From Hahellaceae bacterium (lineage in GTDB: Bacteria; Pseudomonadota; Gammaproteobacteria; Pseudomonadales; Oleiphilaceae): DNA of 64,000 nucleotides. The stretch is taken from contig JACKOB010000007.1 in the NCBI GenBank assembly GCA_024234575.1, forward strand, positions 1 to 64,000, given 5' to 3'. Below, piece after piece: positions 28,842 through 37,973 of this stretch. The notes under the pieces were generated by a model that made no database searches, had not been told where the DNA came from, and was given only the letters and a program-made list of their open reading frames with translations. Positions within the stretch are counted from its first letter, which is position 1. Each line of letters begins with the position of its first letter. The translations under genes and the position numbers were made by a program.

Positions 28842-29273
28842 CTTCGTTTTTCCCTTTTTGGCGTTCGATGGTTATCTCGATAGCTTTTACATGACCGAGC
28901 AATTTATCCGTCCTATCTCTAGCTTCGGTGTAATCGGCTTGGAGTTCAGATTTTAGATGAGGGAACTCTGCGTATAACAATTCGTACTCATCAGATTCAC
29001 CCATAGAAACCAGTAGTTCTTTTTTATAACGTTTTAGTTTCTCTAGCAGGCTGGAAACCGTTGGGTTTCCCTTTTTTACTTTGCTTGAGTCCGGAGTGGC
29101 ACCTGCTGTTTGATTAATTTTGTCGGGGTAGGCCTTAAATTTTACCTGGTGGAACTGATCCGTTTTAGTATATTTTCGACCTCGGGCTTCTTGTCCTTGA
29201 GGCGCAAGTAATCCTTCATTTTTTAATCGATAGATTAGCCTGTATACAATTCTTTGAGCTTCCGTTTTATTAA
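28816..29273 (-). pseudogene. 3' part of an interrupted winged-helix/coiled-coil gene
   Basis: The frame is open from the IS4-family junction at 29273 to the stop at 28816. It encodes a winged-helix-like segment (KTEAQRIVYRLIYRLKNEGL, then ARGRKYTKTDQF), a polar linker and a C-terminal coiled coil. It has no start here. The missing 5' part lies at 46089-46225 beyond the composite transposon. Joining the two with one TTATTAA gives 588 bp, exactly 196 codons, i.e. a 195-residue protein. It overlaps the helicase start by 26 bp. It may be a DNA-binding partner of the helicase. Confidence 0.85.
29267..29273. repeat. Left copy of the 7-bp target duplication of the composite transposon
   Basis: TTATTAA lies directly outside the left end of the left IS4-family copy. 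The same seven bases lie directly outside the right end of the right copy (46089-46095). The inner flanks of the two IS copies do not match these. Confidence 0.85.
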
Positions 29274-30930
29274 CTCAAGTTTCGGAGTTCAAAGCCCAGT
29301 TTAAATATAACGTAACCATCTGAATTATATAAATAAAGCAGCCTTATCATGGTAAAATGTTTGTTGTCTAGACAAAACATCAAACCAATCAAAGGCTACC
29401 AAATAAATCCTGACATAAGCTCCACTATTTTGCCAACATTAAGTGCTGATTTACTTACTCGTGCCGACGTGCAAGTCGACAATCTGTTTAGCAAGGTATG
29501 GCAAAAGCTTGGCTTCAATAGCCTGTTAAAGCAAGCTGCCTTCAAGAAGCGCTCAGGAACGCCCGCCAGCGACATCATGTACTTGCTGCTTCTCTGGGTG
29601 TGGCTCAAAGTAGATTCTATCGCCATGTTTTCCAGAGACTCACTGCAAAGTTTTTCTGCCACAAAAAAAGATGCTCTCTACGACTGGCTCAAACGAGAGG
29701 ATCTAAATTGGCGCATGCTACAGCTACAGACCGCTAAAAAAGTCATCGTGGCAACGGATAACAGCAGGCTTCGAGCGTTTGTTGTTGATGATTCCGTTAA
29801 AGTAAGACGCGGGAAAAAAATGCCCGGTGTGTCCAGTCACTTTGATCACTTAACCGGCCGGTTTGTCATGGGGCAACAAGTTCTGACACTCGGTCTTGCC
29901 ACCGAAGCGCAGTTTATTCCTCTTGATAATGAAATTTTTATCAGCCAGAAAAAGGCGCAACCTCTTGCCAATGAGTTTGCCGATGGTCGTAGCATAAGCG
30001 CGAAACGTTATCGTGACGCCCAAGAACAGAGTAAGCCAGAGATGCTCAGAAGCATGATAAGTAGAGCTCAACGATCCGACATTCATGCACAGTATTTTTT
30101 AGCGGATGCCTGGTTTGCAACCAAGCAGATACTCAAGATGACAGAAGAAAAATCACTGACAGCGATTGTGCGAATGAAGAAAAATAAAATGAAGTATCGG
30201 GTAACAGCAGCGGGTGAACAATCATTATCGTGCACAGCCGAGGAGCTTTACAAATCTCACGTTAAAGGCCAGTGGCATAAAATCCATGGCAAGCCTTATC
30301 AATCAAAATCCATGGTGGTTGAGCTAAATCTGGCACAATCAGACAAGGAATGTGAGCAGTGGATCAAGGTGAAATTGCTCTTTGTTCGGGGTGTAAATGA
30401 AGAAAAGCAAAAAGCGGGCAAGCATGACTGGGCGCTGTTTTTGACAACGGATAGTCAGCTCAGTGACGATAAAATGCTTGAAATATATGCACTGAGATGG
30501 GGTATTGAAGTCTATTTCAAGGAAGCCAAGCAGAAATTAGGCTTTCTCAAAGAACAAAGCACCCACTACAGTAGTTATATCGCATCGATTCATCTGACCG
30601 CAATACGATTTTGCATGTTGCTTTTTGCCAAACACGAAGATGGAGGCGTCAGATTAAGTGATAGCCGAAACGAGATGATAAAAAGTCTGTGTACATTGGA
30701 TTTTGCTAGTCGGTTGTGGGGCGTGTTCAGAGCGCTGATAACGGGTGCGTTAGAGGGACTTAAAGTGCAATATGGAGAAGGCGTCACCGAGATTATGCGG
30801 CATATAGATCGTACCGTTCAGCAGTTTTTTGAGCAAGCCATGCAAATGGATTGCTTTACACTTCGACTAGAGGCCGTCTCTAGCGGAGATTAGGCGATTA
30901 TTTTCCGGGAAATGAACTCCGAAACTTGAG
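29274..30930 (+). mobile_element. IS4-family insertion sequence, left copy, 1657 bp
   Basis: The ends are perfect 18-bp inverted repeats (CTCAAGTTTCGGAGTTCA at the left, its complement at the right, ending TGAACTCCGAAACTTGAG). One full-length transposase gene lies between them. The right copy at 44432 has the same length and orientation. Confidence 0.93.
29349..30893 (+). CDS. IS4-family transposase, left copy
   Basis: The 514-residue DDE transposase has the IS4-family signature in its C-terminal half, YALRWGIEVYFKEAK, i.e. Y-x2-R-x3-E-x6-K. Upstream catalytic Asp residues lie in VVDDSVKVRRGK and YFLADAWFATK. It is full length and undamaged, so it may still be active on its own ends and on the composite unit. 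It differs from the right copy by one residue (Ile versus Met at about position 20). Confidence 0.94.
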   Translation: MVKCLLSRQNIKPIKGYQINPDISSTILPTLSADLLTRADVQVDNLFSKVWQKLGFNSLLKQAAFKKRSGTPASDIMYLLLLWVWLKVDSIAMFSRDSLQSFSATKKDALYDWLKREDLNWRMLQLQTAKKVIVATDNSRLRAFVVDDSVKVRRGKKMPGVSSHFDHLTGRFVMGQQVLTLGLATEAQFIPLDNEIFISQKKAQPLANEFADGRSISAKRYRDAQEQSKPEMLRSMISRAQRSDIHAQYFLADAWFATKQILKMTEEKSLTAIVRMKKNKMKYRVTAAGEQSLSCTAEELYKSHVKGQWHKIHGKPYQSKSMVVELNLAQSDKECEQWIKVKLLFVRGVNEEKQKAGKHDWALFLTTDSQLSDDKMLEIYALRWGIEVYFKEAKQKLGFLKEQSTHYSSYIASIHLTAIRFCMLLFAKHEDGGVRLSDSRNEMIKSLCTLDFASRLWGVFRALITGALEGLKVQYGEGVTEIMRHIDRTVQQFFEQAMQMDCFTLRLEAVSSGD

Positions 30931-31030
30931 ATCACTAAGTTATCGGCCAAGCATTGAATATATTGAGTGTGGTATAGGAGGGAGATATTACAAGTGACAT
31001 TACTGACGTATTCAGTACTATAAAAACAAA

Positions 31031-31061
31031 AAAGGCGGATCACCGAAAGAGATCCGCCTTT
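31031..31061 (-). terminator. Rho-independent terminator of the pilus operon
   Basis: AAAGGCGGATC and GATCCGCCTTT form an 11-bp stem with a 9-base loop. On the minus strand it is followed by a T-rich run. It lies 17 bp after the stop of the last prepilin gene. Confidence 0.85.
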
Positions 31062-31077
31062 GTTAACACGCCTTCAA

Positions 31078-31728
31078 TTACATACGCATACAGATCGTAT
31101 ACTCTTGATCTTCATTGTAAGGGGTCGCCAAGGCACCGTTCGCGGGTGCCGCCGCTTGTGAGGCACGTAACTGGCCCGTTGCGCCGTTGCCGTCATCCAG
31201 CTGATTATCGATGGCCTGGGCCGCTTTACCGTTCACCCGATTCAAACAAACTTTGTTGCCATTTAAGGCCCCCATCATCGCTTGAGAGGACACGCCAACC
31301 AAACCGCCAAATGGGTTTCTGGGAAGAGCCGCCGCACCGGCATCAGCAGGATTACCCGTGATAAAACCCGCCGCCTTCAAATGCTGGAAAAACTCCTGGC
31401 CTTCTCCAGCACCGGTGAAGGCCTGGTTGTTGTTTACCTCCAATAAACCATTATTGTTACCGGCACCCACTGCCGCCCAGGATGAGCCTCTGGCCTGAAC
31501 GGTCGCCGCGTTACCATCGTCGCCAGGAATACGATTGTATCGGTCTTGATAGGCATAAAACGAGGCGGTCACCCCATTAATCTGATTCACTGCCTGTCTT
31601 ACTCGCGAGTTTTCAATGAGTTCCGCACCTTTTAACACGCCACCCAATAGCAGGCCGATGATGACGAGCACGATGGCTATTTCGACTAACGTAAAACCTG
31701 ATTGAGCTTTCGGCATTGGTCTTTTCAT
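31078..31728 (-). CDS. Type IV prepilin-like protein (probable major or minor pilin)
   Basis: The 216-residue protein has an 11-residue basic leader ending in Gly, then the processed N-terminus FTLVEIAIVLVIIG with the conserved Glu5, a class III prepilin signal. The long hydrophobic helix continues into a globular part with two cysteines (about residues 157 and 213) that could form the C-terminal disulphide loop. It is the last gene of the cluster, has a separate upstream gap of over 200 bp that could hold its own promoter, and a strong terminator, which fits high expression of a structural pilin. It requires a prepilin peptidase, which is not encoded in this window. Confidence 0.85.
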   Translation of the reverse strand: MKRPMPKAQSGFTLVEIAIVLVIIGLLLGGVLKGAELIENSRVRQAVNQINGVTASFYAYQDRYNRIPGDDGNAATVQARGSSWAAVGAGNNNGLLEVNNNQAFTGAGEGQEFFQHLKAAGFITGNPADAGAAALPRNPFGGLVGVSSQAMMGALNGNKVCLNRVNGKAAQAIDNQLDDGNGATGQLRASQAAAPANGALATPYNEDQEYTICMRM

Positions 31729-31947
31729 AAAACATATCCCCTTTTATTTAACACTAACTTCTAGCATACCTGACTATCAAAACCTGAGAGGCGCAGATAG
31801 CAGCTACATCACAGAATTGATGCAAGTTTCTATAACATTAAGTTAAGTATAGTGAAGAGTTGGAAACTTTCAGTAAGATTTGTAGATAACTATTGCAAGT
31901 GTCTGTTTGTTTTCGAAACATCGTGTAACAAGAGCCACTCGCACGAC

Positions 31948-32655
31948 TTAATCAAGACGCCCTGATTTCACCAGCTGTAAAGTCACCGCATTAGGAGATA
32001 ACCAGAGAACAATATCGTCAAATTCTGACCCAGCCCCTTCTGACAGAGTGGTAGAAACAAAACGCGCATCACCGTCTGTATTTTCTTGTTGGGCAGGCGA
32101 GTTCGTTAAGTCATCCCCCTGACTGATGAGTGTCACCACAGCAGTATCGGCTAATGGTGTCGCACAGGCAGCATCGCTACATACCTCTAAATCAGGAAGC
32201 GCGGCATTCAGTTGAATATCCGTGGTCCAAACACCGCCACCGACATCCGTTACATTGTAAAGAATCACGCGATTCCAAGGGTCGAGTAGATCGCCAGCTG
32301 CATCAAAATTTCCATTCAGGCCCAAGGTTCTGGCAGGCACGACACCTTGATATGTGCCACAATTGCCTCCCCCAACAGGATCTTCCAAACCGCCATTTCC
32401 CGCGATGGCTGCGCAAGGCAAGCGACTGGGAGATTGACTGATGGCAAAACCGATAAGCGCATCATGAATTTCCTGCAATTGCTGTTCTGCTTGCTTGCGT
32501 TTGGCCAAATCACGTTGAGAAGACAAAGGCATCATCAATCCAGCCAATAGAAAACCGAGAATCACCATGACAATCGCCATTTCAACTAAGGTAAACCCCT
32601 GCGACTGTCTCAGAGTGGCACGCATTTTATGGGGATAAGACCTGAAGCACATCAT
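31948..32655 (-). CDS. Type IV prepilin-like minor pilin
   Basis: ATG 32655 is preferred because GGAG lies 7 bases upstream. It gives about 235 residues with a 20-residue leader, then FTLVEMAIVMVILGFLLAG with Glu5, the prepilin peptidase substrate motif. The globular part has several cysteine pairs (CAAIAGNGG, GGGNCGTY, CSDAACATP). The start overlaps the end of the preceding PilX-like gene by 29 bp, so translation is coupled. Similar cluster-encoded proteins serve as minor pilins of MSHA-like systems (MshC/D/O-type); which one this is cannot be told. Confidence 0.82.
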   Translation of the reverse strand: MMCFRSYPHKMRATLRQSQGFTLVEMAIVMVILGFLLAGLMMPLSSQRDLAKRKQAEQQLQEIHDALIGFAISQSPSRLPCAAIAGNGGLEDPVGGGNCGTYQGVVPARTLGLNGNFDAAGDLLDPWNRVILYNVTDVGGGVWTTDIQLNAALPDLEVCSDAACATPLADTAVVTLISQGDDLTNSPAQQENTDGDARFVSTTLSEGAGSEFDDIVLWLSPNAVTLQLVKSGRLD

Positions 32656-33757
32656 TAAACGCTCCTGAATGATTAACGGGTGAACGGTACTCAACTATAT
32701 TGTCAGTATCGTCAACATTATCAGACTCAAAATAGTCCGCTGGATCTACCGAAGGTCGATTGCCTGAAAAATCAATTCCGGGAGCCACCACCACACCATT
32801 AGTGATAGACGGATTATCCCCATTGACCGTGATACAATCGTTTTCTGCCGTCAGACACATCTGATAGTAGAGCATATTTCCCCATTCTGTTCCTAGCCAA
32901 GCGGGAGGCGGTGTCACCACACAAGCCGCCCAAGCATTGGGTAGCGCAATCCCCGACGGGAATCCTCCGGCTTTATCATTCAATACGCTATTATTGCTAC
33001 CAAAACTCGAAGCCCAGGGGTATTCACCACAGGTTAGTCGGTACTCTTGGGCCAGTCTGCGGGCTTCCGTTAGCACCACTTTCTCCACCGTGGCCCAATA
33101 GGCTCCGATCTCTATCCCTAGTACGATATCATTATTCGTATCACTGCGGTTGTTTTGAAATGTATCTGGATTACCATCAGCGTTGACGCCTTCAAGGTAA
33201 TCATTCACATGGTTAACCGCTGAATTTGCAGCATTAAAACCACTAAAGTCATTAGCCGGACGGGCCTGGCCTGAAAGTGGTTGGCCAGTGGCAATAATGA
33301 CCGCCGCCACCGAAATCCCATCGAGAGTTAATCCACTGGCAGAAGCACTGTTTTTTGGTGGCGTCGTTGTGCCTAGCGTATAGTTAGTCTCGACAGCATA
33401 CCAAAGTTGCCCACCTGACTTGTCAAACATACGACTAATGCCCAAGCTACGAAAAGGCAGAAAACCACGGGCTGTCGCGCAACCGCCCAACACCACATCT
33501 TCAAGACCATCTCCATCATTATCTGGACAAGGCAACGTGCCTGGTATCGGTTGTCTGAGAGAGTACCCCAGCAAAGCATCACGAGCGGCATTCAGGCGTG
33601 AGTTGCTTTCCAGATTTCTATCAATGAATTGCCGATTGATTGACAGACTACTCACTACGATGGTGGTCAATGTGAGCACGATGACTGTCAAAATGATCAA
33701 CAATGCGGCCCCTTGTTGCTGCCGATTAAGCGCCACGTCTTCTGTTCGCTTCAGCAT
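32627..33757 (-). CDS. PilX/GspK-like minor pilin
   Basis: The 376-residue protein begins with a basic leader and QQGAALLIILTVIVLTLTTIVVSS, the PilX/GspK style of N-terminus, in which the mature part starts at the Ala/Gly-Ala and lacks the typical FTLVE. The ectodomain is large, with a segment CPDNDGDGLED resembling a calcium-binding Asp-rich loop, followed by VLGGCATARGFLPF. Such proteins sit at the pilus tip and begin assembly. It starts 7 bp after the MshK-like gene and overlaps the next pilin gene. Confidence 0.75.
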   Translation of the reverse strand: MLKRTEDVALNRQQQGAALLIILTVIVLTLTTIVVSSLSINRQFIDRNLESNSRLNAARDALLGYSLRQPIPGTLPCPDNDGDGLEDVVLGGCATARGFLPFRSLGISRMFDKSGGQLWYAVETNYTLGTTTPPKNSASASGLTLDGISVAAVIIATGQPLSGQARPANDFSGFNAANSAVNHVNDYLEGVNADGNPDTFQNNRSDTNNDIVLGIEIGAYWATVEKVVLTEARRLAQEYRLTCGEYPWASSFGSNNSVLNDKAGGFPSGIALPNAWAACVVTPPPAWLGTEWGNMLYYQMCLTAENDCITVNGDNPSITNGVVVAPGIDFSGNRPSVDPADYFESDNVDDTDNIVEYRSPVNHSGAFNDVLQVLSP

Positions 33758-33764
33758 AATCGCG

Positions 33765-34484
33765 TCACTCTAGTTTAACCTTATTGGCTTCAGACACCAC
33801 TTTCATTAACAATAGCAGTTTCTTCGTGTCTTCAGACATCTCTTCGGTAGACTTGTCTTTACTGTCTTTCTCGGTTTTTTTAGCCGACGCTTTTTTCTTA
33901 CTCTCCTCAACAGACATATCTACCTGTTTAGGCTTTATAGAAGGCGCGATATTATAGCCTTCTTCTATTTTGTCGACGTCGGTTAGCCAAACTTGTCCGG
34001 GTTTCATATCTAACCGTTTCTTACCTGAAATAACGGGGACAGAGGCGTCCCCGGTCGACAATTGTTTCAATTTGGCCTTGGCTTCAGGTCGAATTTTACT
34101 CAATTCACTTTTACCATTAACCCAGGCGGTGTGTCGACCATCCGCCCGAATGATAAAACCTGAAAAACGAATATTTTCCGGTTTTTGTTGTGCTGGCACT
34201 TTACCACCCTCGATCAAAGCACTCATACCTGTGTCCATTGATTTTGTCATGCCTTCTGAAGCTCTGTCTGCGACAGTCTCACTTCTTTTGAATCGACGCG
34301 CTTGGTCGATAAGCCGTCTTTCTTCTTGTGTGGTGAATAATCGCGAAAAAGGATAACTGGGCAAATTGTCATCGGAGGTATACGTGTGACTTAAATTGGT
34401 CTCCGACGCCGCTGATATTGGCTGAATTATAAACAATAGAAACAACAATGAAAAAATGGTCGTTGCATGACAAGACATCATCAC
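33765..34484 (-). CDS. MshK/PilP-like periplasmic protein
   Basis: The 239-residue protein has a signal peptide (hydrophobic to about residue 26, ending ISAASE), a central region with FSGFIIRADGRHTAWVNG and a typical PilP/GspC-style HR-domain strand pattern (LKQLSTGD, MKPGQVWL), and a Lys/Glu-rich C-terminal tail. MshK/PilP proteins link the inner-membrane platform to the secretin. Position right after the MshJ-like gene (4-bp ATGA overlap) supports this. The C-terminal charged tail is longer than usual. Confidence 0.65.
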   Translation of the reverse strand: MMMSCHATTIFSLLFLLFIIQPISAASETNLSHTYTSDDNLPSYPFSRLFTTQEERRLIDQARRFKRSETVADRASEGMTKSMDTGMSALIEGGKVPAQQKPENIRFSGFIIRADGRHTAWVNGKSELSKIRPEAKAKLKQLSTGDASVPVISGKKRLDMKPGQVWLTDVDKIEEGYNIAPSIKPKQVDMSVEESKKKASAKKTEKDSKDKSTEEMSEDTKKLLLLMKVVSEANKVKLE

Positions 34485-35110
34485 TTATCCCCTTCCTGTT
34501 CCGCCCATCGGGCCGTCACATCCGACAAGTTGTACCAGGTGAGCAAACATAGGGCTACCATTTCTTTATTGGCATAATGTACATCTTCAGCCGCCGCGAC
34601 TAACTTTAATTCACATTCATCGACACTGAACAATCCGTTTACTTCGGTCTGCAGCGCATTGAGTAGCATGAAGAAATCCCCCTCATGCCCCAGGCGCATA
34701 TCCAATGTCATGGGAGTACGCAGAATGTCGATGCCGCCTTGCCAATAGGCACTTTCCTCCTGCTTGGTTCGCACTTGTCCGTCTAGGGTAAATAGCACGC
34801 TGGGCGCATAGAATACTTTCGCCAAATACTGCAATTTTTCTACCCATTGCAGTCTTCTGGCATCACCTATCACATTTTTATTCTGATACGTCTGGTAAGG
34901 ATCGAGATACTCATTGAGCGTCTCTTTTGCATCAAACGCTTCCTGGTTCACCCGTTTTTGCTGATTGTAAACTTGCATTGAAAAGTCCAAACGATCACGG
35001 GCATCAATATACTGCCAAATGGCCAACCCCATAAAGGCGCAACCAAATACTAACAACAGAATTGCCGGTGCATGTCTCTTCCACCGAATGTCTTTAAACA
35101 GTTCATTCAT
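34481..35110 (-). CDS. MshJ/PilO-like inner-membrane platform protein
   Basis: The 209-residue protein has a short cytoplasmic N-terminus, one membrane helix (about 15-33, ILLLVFGCAFMGLAIWQYI), a coiled-coil region and a ferredoxin-like periplasmic part, the layout of PilO/MshJ. It overlaps the end of the MshI-like gene by 8 bp and the start of the MshK-like gene by 4 bp. It should dimerise with the MshI-like protein in the alignment complex. Sequence identity to named members cannot be judged here. Confidence 0.7.
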   Translation of the reverse strand: MNELFKDIRWKRHAPAILLLVFGCAFMGLAIWQYIDARDRLDFSMQVYNQQKRVNQEAFDAKETLNEYLDPYQTYQNKNVIGDARRLQWVEKLQYLAKVFYAPSVLFTLDGQVRTKQEESAYWQGGIDILRTPMTLDMRLGHEGDFFMLLNALQTEVNGLFSVDECELKLVAAAEDVHYANKEMVALCLLTWYNLSDVTARWAEQEGDK

Positions 35111-36761
35111 GGTCCGCCGCCCGCAAAACCAAGGTCAAGTCAAACCCGTTGTCTTCGTTTATTTCACTGGCCGTCTTTGCTTCTTGTCTCACCCCACTTT
35201 CGTCAGTAAAATTAGATCGTAGTCGCACATCTACGGGCATTCTTTTTGCCTGCACCGCTTCCACTGAGGGCAGCGATTGGAGGGCTGCAATAAATCGATC
35301 CAGCTTCGCCACTACGTCACGATAAGTTAACTGACCTCGCGTCAATACCCCCTTGATTGTCAGCACAGGACGAGGCAAATTACCTTGCCCTTCACCATTG
35401 TCATCCTCTTCGTCATTATCCAGGGCGTCATAGTCATCGTACTCACCCCTCTCTAATGTCGTTCTGGTTTTATACTCCTGTTTCATTTGATCAATTTGAT
35501 AACTTTGCAACTTTTTCCATTCAAGCTCATTCAATTGTAAGACTCGAAACTCTGGCAAACTAAAAATATCAGCAAGCGATGTAAAAAATCGTTGGGGAGT
35601 ATGCGCCCCCTCACGACTCAATCGATCTGCCAGCTCAACGGTTTGCTGAATGGTGGCTGCATCATCAAGCTGATACTGTATCGGCGAATAAGCAACATCG
35701 TAAGCTTCACTCAACTGTAACGTGCTCTTATCCAGGTAGGCAGCTTCTTGACGCAGTTCTGTGCTGTATAACCACAGCGCTGCGGCCATAGTCGCTAGAA
35801 ACAGGGCGCCTAGCACAGCCACTTGAGAAATAGAGCGATCAACTAAGTATCGATAATAGGGGAGCTTCTGTTTACGATCGCCATAGTGGTCACTATACAC
35901 ATTGGCGTTGGCGCACAAAAACGAATACAAAGCATCAGAATAGTGTGTTGGTAAACCGGTAAGTCTATAGCGCCCATAGACCGACGATAAACCAATAAAA
36001 CGATACTTAATATTGTTGGTATCATCCGATAACTCTGTCAGGGGTTCAACCAGCTCATCATCCACGATGACATACACGTGTAAGGACTCGGTAAACCCCA
36101 TAATGCGTTGATTCGTCAGAAAACGATAGGTCTGATCGGTTTCCTGACTCAATGTTTCCAAGAAGGCGCTTGGAGATTCATCATCACGCACATCAAAGTC
36201 TATTTTCGCCAAGCGAGAAAACACCATACGCTTTTTCTGGAAGTAACTCTCACGCAAGGCACTGATGACTTGCCTCGACACAATGAGCACATTGTCTTCA
36301 GTGATCGACAATTGCTTCAACAAAGGAGAAGTTAATAAAGGTACCGACCAAATACCGGCAATGGGTACTGCCGCCGCCTCTATGTCGTCTAACCAGGCCG
36401 CCGCCGACTCTAAATTGGCAACTGAAGAGATTAAAACTTGATCATCTTTTCTACCTTCTTTACTCCGTCCTAAGATTTCATGGTAAACATAACGATCACC
36501 CCGATAGTGGCGATCAAAAAGACGATCAATGAGCACTTCACGGTCTTTTGCAGCCACATGAGGGATACTTTCTCGTCGGAAGTCTTCCTCAATCACATCC
36601 ACCAGCAATTGACCGGCACAAGGCGTTGCTTTCGCTAAAAATTCACGAAACTGTTCGTGCCCATTGTCATCGGGTTCAAATTCAAAACTACCGAGTAACG
36701 ACAGTTCATTCCATTCAAATACCTTCAAACGATAGCCTGAAAAGTAAAAGACACGTCTCAA
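35103..36761 (-). CDS. MshI-like protein (GspL/PilM-PilN type fusion)
   Basis: This 552-residue protein has an N-terminal actin-like ATPase-type domain (roughly 1-300, resembling PilM/GspL cyto-domain with LLVDVIEEDFRRE and a later VIVDDELVEPL), a membrane helix (about 312-335) and a periplasmic coiled-coil plus ferredoxin-like C-terminal domain, with an acidic insert DDYDALDNDEEDD. This combination is that of MshI and GspL. It ends 8 bp inside the MshJ-like gene and begins 10 bp after the platform protein gene. It should tether the motor ATPase to the inner-membrane complex. Confidence 0.7.
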   Translation of the reverse strand: MRRVFYFSGYRLKVFEWNELSLLGSFEFEPDDNGHEQFREFLAKATPCAGQLLVDVIEEDFRRESIPHVAAKDREVLIDRLFDRHYRGDRYVYHEILGRSKEGRKDDQVLISSVANLESAAAWLDDIEAAAVPIAGIWSVPLLTSPLLKQLSITEDNVLIVSRQVISALRESYFQKKRMVFSRLAKIDFDVRDDESPSAFLETLSQETDQTYRFLTNQRIMGFTESLHVYVIVDDELVEPLTELSDDTNNIKYRFIGLSSVYGRYRLTGLPTHYSDALYSFLCANANVYSDHYGDRKQKLPYYRYLVDRSISQVAVLGALFLATMAAALWLYSTELRQEAAYLDKSTLQLSEAYDVAYSPIQYQLDDAATIQQTVELADRLSREGAHTPQRFFTSLADIFSLPEFRVLQLNELEWKKLQSYQIDQMKQEYKTRTTLERGEYDDYDALDNDEEDDNGEGQGNLPRPVLTIKGVLTRGQLTYRDVVAKLDRFIAALQSLPSVEAVQAKRMPVDVRLRSNFTDESGVRQEAKTASEINEDNGFDLTLVLRAADHE

Positions 36762-36771
36762 TTCAAGGCCC

Positions 36772-37971
36772 TCATATCTTCGATACCGTATCCCAAACCG
36801 GCCCTAGCACGGAAAGCATAATCCAACCCAGCAACACCCCCATTATGACCGTCATCAACGGATTGATCGCCGGCTCTATTTTATCGATGGCTTCTTGCAC
36901 TTCACGATTATAAAAATAGCTGACATTTTGTAATGATTCATCCAGGTTGCCGGTATTCTCTCCAACACGCACCATCCGCACGACCAAGGGAGGAAAAAAC
37001 TCCGTTGCGGCAAAACACTCACTGATGCTCCCGCCTTCCGATATCTGTATTTTTACGTCTTCTATAGCCGATGAAATCACCGCATTACCAACCAACGACT
37101 TACATATTTCGAGAGAACGCAGCACCGTGATACCCGAGGCATAGAGCAACGACATATAACTGGCAAATCGCGCTAACTTGATCTTAAAGCTGATATTTCC
37201 CACGATGGGTAGTTTCAATTTTAATGCGTCAATTTTATAGCGTACCGCTGGATTCGCGTCCGCCGCGCGACTAATAAAAATATAGGCCGCGACAGGCGCA
37301 ATGATAATCGCCCACCAATAGGCCATGAAAAAATCTGAAACAACAATGAGAGCCTGGGTATGAAAGGGAATCTCTCCCCCCATTTCCAGTATAAACGGCA
37401 CTATTTTGGGGACGAGATACATCATCATAAAGGTGGTGACGCCAAATATCACGACAAAAACAATGGCAGGGTACATCATGATCTTCACGGCTTGAGCCAC
37501 CAGTTCATCGGCCCAACGCAGTGTTTCACCCATGTCTTTGAGCACCTTAGGTAATTCGCCCGATTCTTCGCCTACTTCTACCAAAGACACAAACACACTA
37601 TCAAAGTCGTTAGGGAAGTCTTTTAAGGTTTCAGAGAAAGTTTTTCCACCTTCGATAGATTCAATGGCGCTGGCCAATACGTCTTTGAAATAGCCCGGGT
37701 CAGTACTATCTCTTAAGTCACGCAGCCCCTCGAGTAAGGGCACGCCGGACTTGGTCAATTGCTCTAGTTGAAACACCAAATTAATAATTTCACGCCGAGT
37801 CAGTTTTTTACGGCCAAACCGGGAACCCCCAGGCTTAATTTCTTTGTAGTTAATCAGGTCATAATTCAGGTTGGCTAGCCGGTGCTCTACTTCTAGCAAA
37901 TTTGCTGCATGCATCGTGCCATTCCGCAGTTTTCCCTGCGCGTCGACCGCTTTGTATCGAAAATTCGCCAT
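36772..37971 (-). CDS. mshG: MshG-like (GspF/PilC) inner-membrane platform protein
   Basis: The 399-residue protein has the GspF/PilC architecture: two repeated helical cytoplasmic domains (LTKSGVPLLEGL and SLLYASGITVLRSLEI) separated by membrane helices near 165-190 and 215-240, and a C-terminal membrane segment NPLMTVIMGVLLGWIMLSVL. It is the platform turned or moved by the MshE ATPase to insert pilins. It starts 2 bp after the mshE-like gene. Length (about 400) is typical. Confidence 0.85.
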   Translation of the reverse strand: MANFRYKAVDAQGKLRNGTMHAANLLEVEHRLANLNYDLINYKEIKPGGSRFGRKKLTRREIINLVFQLEQLTKSGVPLLEGLRDLRDSTDPGYFKDVLASAIESIEGGKTFSETLKDFPNDFDSVFVSLVEVGEESGELPKVLKDMGETLRWADELVAQAVKIMMYPAIVFVVIFGVTTFMMMYLVPKIVPFILEMGGEIPFHTQALIVVSDFFMAYWWAIIIAPVAAYIFISRAADANPAVRYKIDALKLKLPIVGNISFKIKLARFASYMSLLYASGITVLRSLEICKSLVGNAVISSAIEDVKIQISEGGSISECFAATEFFPPLVVRMVRVGENTGNLDESLQNVSYFYNREVQEAIDKIEPAINPLMTVIMGVLLGWIMLSVLGPVWDTVSKI

Positions 37972-37973
37972 CG

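Noticed and set aside
29274..30930. Independent single insertion of the left IS4-family copy
   Set aside because: Its two own flanks (TTATTAA and ATCACTA) do not match, while the outer flanks of the two copies do.
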